A DNA stretch of 64,000 nucleotides. Source: Asaia sp003994335 (lineage in GTDB: Bacteria; Pseudomonadota; Alphaproteobacteria; Acetobacterales; Acetobacteraceae). Within the stretch, counting starts at the first letter, position 1, and each line of letters starts with the position of its first letter. Positions 57,439 through 64,000 of this stretch are shown piece by piece. The position numbers and the translations under genes were made by a program. The notes under the pieces were generated by a model. The model was not told the DNA's origin. It saw only the letters and a list, made by a program, of their open reading frames with translations, and did no database searches. Where the stretch lies: assembly GCF_037151175.1 (NCBI RefSeq), contig NZ_JBBCOR010000002.1, positions 1-64,000 of the forward strand, written 5' to 3'.

Positions 57439-59388
57439 TCAGTTGTCGTCGAGGAAGGAACGCAGCTTGCGACTGCGGCTCGGATGTTTGAGCTTGCGCA
57501 ACGCCTTTGCCTCGATCTGGCGGATACGCTCGCGGGTCACGTTGAACTGCTGCCCGACTTCTTCCAGCGTATGATCGGTATTCATGCCAATACCAAAGCG
57601 CATACGCAGCACACGTTCCTCACGCGGGGTGAGCGAGGCCAGAACGCGCGTGGTCGCCTCGCGCAGATTGGTCTGGATCGCGGCATCGAGCGGGATGACA
57701 GCGGTCTTGTCCTCGATGAAGTCACCCAGATGGCTGTCTTCCTCGTCACCGATCGGGGTTTCGAGAGAGATCGGCTCTTTGGCGATCTTGAGAACCTTGC
57801 GCACTTTCTCAAGCGGCATACCCAGCTTCTCGGCCAGTTCCTCAGGCGCGGGCTCACGCCCGATTTCATGCAGCATCTGACGGGACGTGCGCACGAGCTT
57901 GTTGATCGTCTCGATCATATGCACCGGGATACGAATGGTGCGCGCCTGATCGGCAATCGAACGCGTGATGGCCTGACGGATCCACCATGTCGCATAGGTC
58001 GAGAACTTGTAGCCGCGACGATACTCGAACTTGTCCACCGCCTTCATCAGGCCGATATTGCCCTCCTGAATCAGATCCAGGAACTGCAGACCGCGATTGG
58101 TGTACTTCTTGGCGATCGAGATCACGAGGCGGAGATTGGCCTCGATCATTTCCTTCTTGGCGCGGGTGGTATCACGCTCGCCGCGCGAGACCACGGCATA
58201 GACACGACGGAACTCGCCTACCGGCAAGCCAGTGCTATGCGCCAGATCTGCCACCTGATTACGCAGATCGATGATCTGCTCGGCATAGCGCGTCGTGAAA
58301 TTCTTCCAGGATTTGCCGGAAAGTGCCGAGACGGAGGCCAACCAGTTGGGGTCGAGCTCGTAGCCGCGATATTTCTGCAGGAAGTCGTCACGTGATACGC
58401 GGCAGCTTTCCGCCATGCGCAGCATGCGACCTTCGAGGTTGTTCAGGCGCTGGAACTGCACCTTGAGCTGGGTCACAAGCTCCTCGATGCGGTTGTTGTG
58501 GAGATGGACCTGCTCGACCATCTTCACGAGTTCCATGCGGAGTTTCTCGTACTCCTGCTCGGAAGAGCCGCTGGTTTCGGATCCGCTGGTCAGGGTCTCG
58601 ATACGGCGCACCTGCAGCGCGCGCAGCGTATCGTAAAGAGGCTCGATTGCCTCGAAATGGGCCAGGATTTCGGGCTTGAGCTTTTCCTCGAGCGCAGAAA
58701 GGGACAGACCGGAGCTCTCCGGGTCGCCGCCTTCCTCGTTTGCGGGCTCCTCGTCGAGGTTATCCTCGTTCTCTTCCCCATTCTCGTTCTCGGCGGTTTC
58801 CTCCTCGGAAGGACCGCCCTGCATGGCCTCCAGATCGACGATGTCGCGCAGCAACATCTCGCCTTCCTTCAGCTTGTCATGCCAGGAGATGATGGCGCGG
58901 AAGGTCAGCGGGCTCTCGCACAGCCCGCCGATCATTTCATCGCGACCGGCTTCGATGCGCTTGGCAATGGCGATTTCGCCCTCGCGCGACAGCAGCTCGA
59001 CCGAGCCCATTTCGCGCAGGTACATGCGTACCGGGTCATCGGTACGGCCTGCGCTCTCGCTCACATTGCCAGTTGGGGATTCTTCGGCGTCCTCAGCTTC
59101 TTCCTTTTCCTCGGATTTCTCCTCGGGTTCGTCAGAATCCTCGTTTTCCTCATTCTCGACGACCTGGATTCCCATTTCGGAGAAGATCGCCATGATGTCT
59201 TCGATCTGCTCAGAAGACATCTGGTCCTGCGGCAGGACAGCATTCAGCTCGTCGAACGTGATATGGCCGCGCTCACGTCCCTTGGCGATGAGCCGCTTGA
59301 CCGCACCGGATTGCGTGTCGAGGACATTGGTATCGCCGTCCTGGTCCTGCGCGTTCCGCTCCGTTCCCGTGGCCGCTTTCGTCGCCAT
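57439..59388 (-). CDS. rpoD: Primary sigma factor RpoD (sigma 70)
   Basis: 649 aa. Region 1.1 near the N-terminus (RLIAKGRERGHITFDELNAVLPQDQMSSEQIEDIMAIFSEMGIQVVE), a highly acidic insert (EENEDSDEPEEKSEEKEEAEDAEES), region 1.2 (DPVRMYLREMGSVELLSREGEIAIAKRIE), and a second acidic non-conserved region. Then come region 2 (YRRGYKFSTYATWWIRQAITRSIADQ), region 3, and region 4 (RERVLRMRFGIGMNTDHTLEEVGQQFNVTRERIRQIEAKALRKLKHP). Follows dnaG in the classic macromolecular-synthesis order. Confidence 0.97.
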   Translation of the reverse strand: MATKAATGTERNAQDQDGDTNVLDTQSGAVKRLIAKGRERGHITFDELNAVLPQDQMSSEQIEDIMAIFSEMGIQVVENEENEDSDEPEEKSEEKEEAEDAEESPTGNVSESAGRTDDPVRMYLREMGSVELLSREGEIAIAKRIEAGRDEMIGGLCESPLTFRAIISWHDKLKEGEMLLRDIVDLEAMQGGPSEEETAENENGEENEDNLDEEPANEEGGDPESSGLSLSALEEKLKPEILAHFEAIEPLYDTLRALQVRRIETLTSGSETSGSSEQEYEKLRMELVKMVEQVHLHNNRIEELVTQLKVQFQRLNNLEGRMLRMAESCRVSRDDFLQKYRGYELDPNWLASVSALSGKSWKNFTTRYAEQIIDLRNQVADLAHSTGLPVGEFRRVYAVVSRGERDTTRAKKEMIEANLRLVISIAKKYTNRGLQFLDLIQEGNIGLMKAVDKFEYRRGYKFSTYATWWIRQAITRSIADQARTIRIPVHMIETINKLVRTSRQMLHEIGREPAPEELAEKLGMPLEKVRKVLKIAKEPISLETPIGDEEDSHLGDFIEDKTAVIPLDAAIQTNLREATTRVLASLTPREERVLRMRFGIGMNTDHTLEEVGQQFNVTRERIRQIEAKALRKLKHPSRSRKLRSFLDDN

Positions 59389-59707
59389 ACCCTACTCCCT
59401 GCTCCCGCACGCCCTATCGAACGCCACGCATAAAACCAGCCATGAAAGAAACGCGCTTGGCCAGCGCTCTGCAAGCACAGAACGCCGACCCGCCCGTCAG
59501 CCCCAGGGCTGACCTCTCTTCCAATTGCGATCCACCAGCGCGAGCGCCAGCAATTTCGGCATCGTGCAGGTGGGCGATACGCGCCCCGAAGTCAAGGGTA
59601 GGGGTCGCTCTTTTCGAGTCGCGCCTTTGGCTGGGCTCCGCGTTATTCCCCGTTATCCCTATCTATCGGCGCGCGCTCCCTGAACATTTGAGGCTTTCAG
59701 GGAGAGT
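59389..59707. other. dnaG-rpoD intergenic region with hairpin
   Basis: 319 bp without a credible gene. It holds a perfect 8-bp hairpin GTCAGCCC-CA-GGGCTGAC (59496-59513) and probably the rpoD promoters. In many bacteria a processing or attenuation hairpin lies between dnaG and rpoD; no U tract follows this one on the minus strand. Confidence 0.55.
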
Positions 59708-61570
59708 TCATCCCTCATCCTCATCGCCTTCTTCCCCGCGGCGCAGGCGATCGAGGGTACGCAGGCGTACAAGCAGCGCGTCAGGCAATCCTTCAAGGGA
59801 CGGATTGGCCAGCGCGGCCTGCATGTCCTGCTCCACTTCGCGCACAAAGGCAGGGAAATTGACGAGCCCGAAGAAATGCCACCACTGCTGTATGGGCTCC
59901 AGGCTGAACAGACCGTTCTTTTCCGCCTGAGCCGGGGGGAGTACGCCGCGCTCAAGAAGTCCCCGGGCCTCATCACCAAGCCCCTCATCATCCAGCGCTA
60001 CGAGACAGGCCGCTGACGTGAGGGCCTCGGGATGCGTGTCTGCCCGCGCTCCGAACCAGTCCAGAACGGCGTCGCGCAGCTCATCCAGAGGATGAGGCAG
60101 ATCAAGGCGCCCATAGGGATCCTCGATCTGCGGCAGGATGGCGGGATGACGGAGCACCAATGTGGTCAAGAGACGCAGCCGCTCCAGCGCCCCGCTGCCG
60201 ACCTCGATTGTCCGCGCCCTGTTCTGCCGCGCGCCGCCTCCCGCCCCACCCTGACCGGACGTGCGCCGTGCCGGCATACCCCGTCCGGTGCCACCCCGCC
60301 CGCCACCGCGCTGGGCGGAGGCAAAAAAACGATCCATCAGCGCGCGTCGATACTCGGACGCCAGATCCTTGTCCGCAATCAGTGCCGCAGAAGCCTCAAG
60401 CCGCTTCTTCAGCGCCGCGCGCTGTTCGGGCACGTCATGCTGCACCCCAGACAGCATGAGCTGGAACAACTCATCCGCAAGCGAACGCGCGCCATCAATC
60501 ACCTGACGCATGGCCTGAGGCCCATCACGCCGGATGAGGCTATCCGGGTCGTCCTTGGGATCGAGGCGACAGAATTTGAGACTGCGCTCAGGCGATAGCA
60601 GGGGCAATGCCAGTTCGGCGACACGCAGCGCGGCGCGCGCGCCCGCCGCATCGCCATCGAGACAGAGAACGGGGTGGGACGCTTCGCGCCAGAGCAATTC
60701 CAGCTGCTCTACTCCCATCGCGGTGCCGAGCGGTGCCACAGCGGCCTCAAACCCGGCCTGAGCAAGGGCGATGACATCCATATAGCCTTCGGCCACGATC
60801 AGGGTCTGACCAAGGTCACGTAAGGCGTTACGCGCCTGATCCAGATTATAGAGGGCGCGGCGCTTGGAAAAGAGCGCCGTCTCGGGGCCGTTCACATATT
60901 TGGGCTGGGCATCACCCAGCGTCCGCCCTCCGAAAGAGATCAGCTTGCCGCGGCGGTCGCGTATGGGAAACATCACGCGTGAGAAGAACAGCTCGCCCCT
61001 CGGTGCGCCATGCTCATCCACACGCATCAACCCGGCCTGCATGAGCTGATCCGCCGTGATGTCCTGCCCGCGCAGGGCTTCGAGCAGGGCGCCGCGCCCT
61101 TCCCCCGCCCAGCCCAGGCCAAACCGCTCGATCGTGGCATCGGTCAGGCCGCGACGACGCAGATAGGCCAGAGCCTGACGTCCGGCCGGGGCGTAAAGCG
61201 CCTGACGATAGACGTTCTGCACCGCCTCCAGCACATCGCCCAAAGAGCGTGCCTCGCGGGAGCGGGCCTCCTGCCTCGGATCCTGACGCGGCATGTCGAG
61301 CCCGGCCTCATTGGCCAGTTGCTCGACCGCCTCGGGAAAGCTGCGCCCCTCGCTCTGCATGACGAAGGAGATCACATCGCCATGCACCCCACAGCCGAAG
61401 CAATGGAAATGATCGTCATAGACATAGAAGGACGGCGTCTTTTCCCCATGGAAGGGGCAGCATGCCTTCCAGTTGCGGCCCGAACGGCTGAGCTTGGTGC
61501 GACGCCCGATCACCGCCGCGATGGGGGTGCGGGCGCGCAGCTCGTCCAGAAAACCGGGATCGAACGCCAT
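59708..61570 (-). CDS. dnaG: DNA primase DnaG
   Basis: 620 aa. N-terminal CHC2 zinc finger (C38-P-F-H41, C57-F-G-C60), RNA polymerase/TOPRIM core with VAEGYMDVIALAQAGFEAAVAPLGTAM and LCLDGDAAGARAALR, and a C-terminal helicase-binding domain. A Gly/Arg-rich linker (AQRGGGRGGTGRGMPARRTS) precedes the C-terminal domain. Synthesises replication primers. Confidence 0.97.
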   Translation of the reverse strand: MAFDPGFLDELRARTPIAAVIGRRTKLSRSGRNWKACCPFHGEKTPSFYVYDDHFHCFGCGVHGDVISFVMQSEGRSFPEAVEQLANEAGLDMPRQDPRQEARSREARSLGDVLEAVQNVYRQALYAPAGRQALAYLRRRGLTDATIERFGLGWAGEGRGALLEALRGQDITADQLMQAGLMRVDEHGAPRGELFFSRVMFPIRDRRGKLISFGGRTLGDAQPKYVNGPETALFSKRRALYNLDQARNALRDLGQTLIVAEGYMDVIALAQAGFEAAVAPLGTAMGVEQLELLWREASHPVLCLDGDAAGARAALRVAELALPLLSPERSLKFCRLDPKDDPDSLIRRDGPQAMRQVIDGARSLADELFQLMLSGVQHDVPEQRAALKKRLEASAALIADKDLASEYRRALMDRFFASAQRGGGRGGTGRGMPARRTSGQGGAGGGARQNRARTIEVGSGALERLRLLTTLVLRHPAILPQIEDPYGRLDLPHPLDELRDAVLDWFGARADTHPEALTSAACLVALDDEGLGDEARGLLERGVLPPAQAEKNGLFSLEPIQQWWHFFGLVNFPAFVREVEQDMQAALANPSLEGLPDALLVRLRTLDRLRRGEEGDEDEG

Positions 61571-61584
61571 GCTTCAGCCTGCGC

Positions 61585-62037
61585 TCAGGAGAGGCGGGCT
61601 TTGACGACGGGATTCACGCGGCCCATATCGAGCGCGCTGCCGAACTTTGCCTTGAGCACGCCCATGACCTTGCCCATTTCCTTCATGCTGGTGGCACCGG
61701 CCTCGGCGATGGCGGCGTCGATCTCGGCATTCAGCGTCGCCTCGTCCATCTCAGGCGGGAGGTAGGTCTTGATCGTCTCGATCTCGGCCTCTTCCTTCTC
61801 GGCCAGTTCGGGGCGACCGCCCTCGCGATACATGGTGGCCGATTCGGTGCGCGACTTGATCATGCTGCGCAGCATCGGGAGGATATCCTCATCCCCAACT
61901 TCCTTGCCATTGGCGCGCGCCGCAACATCAAGGTCCTTGATGCGCGCAGTGATGCCACGGATCTGCGCCACGCGGTCCATTTCCTTGGCCTTCATGGCAG
62001 TCTTCAGGTCGTTCGAGATCGTCTCTCTCAGGGACAT
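61585..62037 (-). CDS. GatB/YqeY domain protein
   Basis: 150 aa from ATG 62037 with AAGGA 6 nt upstream. YqeY fold related to the tRNA-binding tail of GatB: SLRETISNDLKTAMKAKEMDRVAQIRGITARIKDLDV, DILPMLRSMIKSRTESATMYREGGRPELAEKEEAEI, YLPPEMDEATLNAEIDAAIAEAGATSMKEMGKVMGVLKAKF. Upstream of dnaG as in many bacteria. Divergent from carA. A longer open frame to 62886 is only antisense to carA. Confidence 0.92.
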   Translation of the reverse strand: MSLRETISNDLKTAMKAKEMDRVAQIRGITARIKDLDVAARANGKEVGDEDILPMLRSMIKSRTESATMYREGGRPELAEKEEAEIETIKTYLPPEMDEATLNAEIDAAIAEAGATSMKEMGKVMGVLKAKFGSALDMGRVNPVVKARLS

Positions 62038-62096
62038 AGTCTTTCCTTTCCCGGCTCTGGCGCAACGGCCAGTCCGCATTCTCGCCCTCAGCGCGC

Positions 62097-62111
62097 GGGA
62101 ATATTTTTCCC
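62097..62111. promoter_or_regulatory. GGGAA-N5-TTCCC palindrome, distal copy
   Basis: GGGAATATTTTTCCC, in the yqeY-carA divergent intergenic region. Same architecture as the copy at 62136-62150, centre to centre 39 bp (about four helical turns). Candidate operator for a dimeric helix-turn-helix protein. Confidence 0.5.
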
Positions 62112-62135
62112 ACATTTCGGGCCACCTGAAGGAGT

Positions 62136-62150
62136 GGGAAAAAACTTCCC
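62136..62150. promoter_or_regulatory. GGGAA-N5-TTCCC palindrome, proximal copy
   Basis: GGGAAAAAACTTCCC, extended by one further pair to TGGGAA-N5-TTCCCA. It lies 71 bp upstream of the HTH-carA ATG. A paired operator with the copy at 62097-62111 is inferred from sequence symmetry only. Confidence 0.5.
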
Positions 62151-62220
62151 ATTCCCCTCTCAAGCGCCTATCTAGCACCAAGACCACGAGCGTCCGAGAG
62201 AAAAGGACGGGAGGACAGCC

Positions 62221-63573
62221 ATGGACATCGAAGAGATCATCGAGAAGGCAGGCGGCGCCGAGGCGCTGGCAGGCCTGACCGGCGTCGGCACCGAGGCCAT
62301 ACGCAAATGGCGCCAATCGCGCGCCATCCCCGGCAAGCACTGGGCGGCACTGCTGCGCCTGCCCGGCATTTCCCTCTCGGACCTCGATCCGCAGACGCCT
62401 CAGGAGGATAGACCGACCGTGACCGATACCTGCCCTGAAGGCGCGAATGCCGCCCTCGTTCTGGCCGATGGCACCGTTTTGTGGGGCGTCGGCTTTGGCG
62501 CCCATACCGATGGCGCCGCCATTGGCGAGCTCTGCTTCAATACCGGCATGAGCGGCTATCAGGAGACGCTCACCGATCCGTCCTTTGCCGGGCAGATCGT
62601 GACCTTCACCTTTCCACATATCGGCAATGTCGGCACGAATGCCGAGGATGACGAGGCCCAGCGCGTGGCCGCACGCGGCGTTGTGGTGAAGGAAGACGTG
62701 ACCCTGCCCGCCAACTGGCGCTCGACTCAGACCCTCGCCACGTGGATGATCGGCCAGAACCTGCCCGGTATCTCGGGCATCGATACGCGCCTGATCACCC
62801 GCCGCCTGCGCGATGGCGGCCCCCAGACCGCCGTCCTCGCCTTCCCCAAGGACGGCCAGTTCGACCTTGGTGCCTTGCGCGCCCAAGCCGTTTCATGGCC
62901 CGGCCTCGAAGGCATGGATCTGGCCAAGGACGTGACCTGCACCCAGAGCTACTCCTGGGAGCTGGGCGTCTGGCAGAAGCCTGCCGCGGAGCGCAGCACA
63001 CGCCGACGCGTCGTGGCTGTCGATTATGGCGCCAAGCGCAACATCCTGCGCTGCCTCGTGACGGCAGGCTGCGACGTGACCGTGGTGCCTGCTACCGCAA
63101 CGGCGGAAGAGATCCTGCGCCACAACCCCGAGGGCGTGTTCCTCTCCAATGGTCCCGGTGACCCGGCCGCGACCGGAATCTACGCGGTTCCCGCCATAAA
63201 GGGCGTGCTGGATGCGGACATCCCCGTCTTCGGCATCTGCCTCGGCCATCAGCTTCTGGCTCAGGCTCTTGGGGCGAAGACCTACAAGCTGGAGCGCGGC
63301 CATCGCGGCGCGAACCAGCCAGTCAAGGATCTGGCTTCAGGTCGCGTGGAAATCACCAGCCAGAATCACGGCTTTGCGGTAGATGACAAATCCCTGCCAG
63401 AAGACGTGATCATCACCCATACCAGCCTGTTCGACGGCTCGAATGAGGGCATTCGCAGCACCAAGCTCGATGCCTTCTCGGTTCAGTATCATCCCGAGGC
63501 CAGCCCGGGACCGTCCGATTCATTCTATCTCTTCGAGCGCTTCGTCGCGCTCATGGACAAGAAGGCAGCCTGA
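62221..63573 (+). CDS. carA: Carbamoyl-phosphate synthase small subunit with N-terminal helix-turn-helix fusion
   Basis: 450 aa. Residues 1-57 are a YdaS/Cro-like HTH (MDIEEIIEKAGGAEALAGLT, GVGTEAIRKWRQSRAIPGKH, WAALLRLPG). After a short linker, from about residue 67 the rest is canonical CarA: ANAALVLADGTVLWGVGFG, ELCFNTGMSGYQETLTDPS, GISGIDTRLITRRLRDGG. The glutaminase core has FLSNGPGDP, the catalytic Cys in FGICLGHQLLAQALG, TSQNHGFAV and FSVQYHPEASPGP. It hydrolyses glutamine for carbamoyl phosphate (arginine and pyrimidines). ATG 62221 has GGGAGG 6 nt upstream. A second strong site, AGGAGG at 62402-62407, precedes an in-frame GTG (62419) exactly at the canonical CarA start (384 aa), so two forms may be made. 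carB follows 3 bp after the stop. Confidence 0.95.
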   Translation: MDIEEIIEKAGGAEALAGLTGVGTEAIRKWRQSRAIPGKHWAALLRLPGISLSDLDPQTPQEDRPTVTDTCPEGANAALVLADGTVLWGVGFGAHTDGAAIGELCFNTGMSGYQETLTDPSFAGQIVTFTFPHIGNVGTNAEDDEAQRVAARGVVVKEDVTLPANWRSTQTLATWMIGQNLPGISGIDTRLITRRLRDGGPQTAVLAFPKDGQFDLGALRAQAVSWPGLEGMDLAKDVTCTQSYSWELGVWQKPAAERSTRRRVVAVDYGAKRNILRCLVTAGCDVTVVPATATAEEILRHNPEGVFLSNGPGDPAATGIYAVPAIKGVLDADIPVFGICLGHQLLAQALGAKTYKLERGHRGANQPVKDLASGRVEITSQNHGFAVDDKSLPEDVIITHTSLFDGSNEGIRSTKLDAFSVQYHPEASPGPSDSFYLFERFVALMDKKAA

Positions 63574-63576
63574 TCC

Positions 63577-64000
63577 ATGCCGAAACGTACAGATATTTCG
63601 TCGATCCTCATCATCGGCGCCGGCCCCATCGTGATCGGCCAGGCCTGCGAGTTCGACTATTCCGGCACCCAGGCCTGCAAGGCGCTGAAGGAGGAAGGCT
63701 ATCGCGTCATCCTCATCAACTCCAACCCGGCCACCATCATGACCGATCCGGGTCTGGCCGATGCGACCTATGTCGAGCCGATTACCCCGGAATTCGTCGA
63801 GCGCATCATCCTCAAGGAAAAGCCCGACGCGGTTCTGCCGACGATGGGTGGCCAGACGGCTCTGAACGCCGCCATGGCGCTCGACAAGTCCGGCTTCCTC
63901 AAGAAGCATAATGTCGAACTGATCGGCGCCAATGCCGAAGTCATCGACCGTGCGGAAGACCGTCAGAAATTCCGCGAGGCCATGGACGAGATCGGCGTGG
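63577..64000 (+). CDS. carB: Carbamoyl-phosphate synthase large subunit (partial, runs off right edge)
   Basis: 141 codons visible. MPKRTDISSILIIGAGPIVI, GQACEFDYSGTQACKALKEE, GYRVILINSNPATIMTDPGL, ADATYVEPITPEFVERIILK and TMGGQTALNAAMALDKSG are the N-terminal carboxyphosphate-forming domain. Starts 3 bp after the carA stop, so it is cotranscribed with it. Confidence 0.97.
   Translation, partial: MPKRTDISSILIIGAGPIVIGQACEFDYSGTQACKALKEEGYRVILINSNPATIMTDPGLADATYVEPITPEFVERIILKEKPDAVLPTMGGQTALNAAMALDKSGFLKKHNVELIGANAEVIDRAEDRQKFREAMDEIGV

Noticed and set aside
62038..62886. Upstream extension of the YqeY gene to 433 aa
   Set aside because: The extension is antisense to carA. The YqeY domain starts at ATG 62037 with a good ribosome site.

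Overview
The window is high-GC chromosomal DNA of an alphaproteobacterium. The closest match by gene content is an acetic acid bacterium (Acetobacteraceae). Supporting signs are an IspD-IspF fusion, an Atp12-type chaperone, a SAM-II riboswitch in front of metZ, rpoD with an acidic insert, and a yqeY-dnaG-rpoD block divergent from carAB. The genus is not resolved. Almost all of it is ordinary core genome. The one clear accessory segment is the left 3.3 kb, the end of a podovirus-like prophage abutting the 3' end of a tRNA-Gly(CCC) gene.

Left end (1-3333): a prophage segment, all on the minus strand. A T7-type single-subunit RNA polymerase is encoded in two pieces: a 275-codon N-terminal-domain gene, then a catalytic gene of up to 588 codons. 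The pieces lie in the same frame, separated by a TAA and three codons. A 12-mer, ACCTCTAACGTG, sits exactly at this split and again after the polymerase gene, and a diverged copy lies upstream of the N-terminal gene. These are candidate promoters for the phage polymerase. A third gene, running off the left edge, carries a 12-bp tandem repeat encoding Ala-rich tetrapeptides.

3.3-12.1 kb: tRNA-Gly, SAM-II riboswitch, metZ, apaG, a large periplasmic-sensor diguanylate cyclase, a GalP-type sugar transporter, ispDF and a 57-aa membrane protein. 12.2-24.5 kb (mostly minus strand): a tightly overlapped rarA-rluC-asmA-atp12 operon, a YhdP-like AsmA protein with bcp, a tandem pair of related secreted proteins, and aat. 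24.7-34.4 kb: an EcsC protein, a semialdehyde dehydrogenase, a PadR regulator with a siderophore-interacting flavoprotein behind a clear palindrome, a divergent PhyH/LacI pair, a divergent PNPOx-like/MocR pair, and an EVE-domain protein. 34.6-39.9 kb: cytochrome c maturation genes ccmCDEFGHI, overlapped end to end (ccmAB are not here). 39.9-43.3 kb: two unknown envelope proteins, one of them DUF3142. 44-51 kb: the outer-membrane biogenesis operon lptF-lptG-lptD-surA-rsmA, then a cold-shock protein. 51.5-64 kb: a TonB-dependent siderophore receptor, cfa, the rpsF-rpsR-rplI operon, a GNAT protein, rpoD, dnaG, yqeY and, divergently, carA-carB.

The two observations most worth following are the split phage RNA polymerase with its repeated motif, and carA. 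The carA reading frame starts with a YdaS/Cro-like helix-turn-helix domain fused to CarA. It has a second Shine-Dalgarno/GTG start at the canonical CarA N-terminus, and two GGGAA-N5-TTCCC palindromes lie just upstream.
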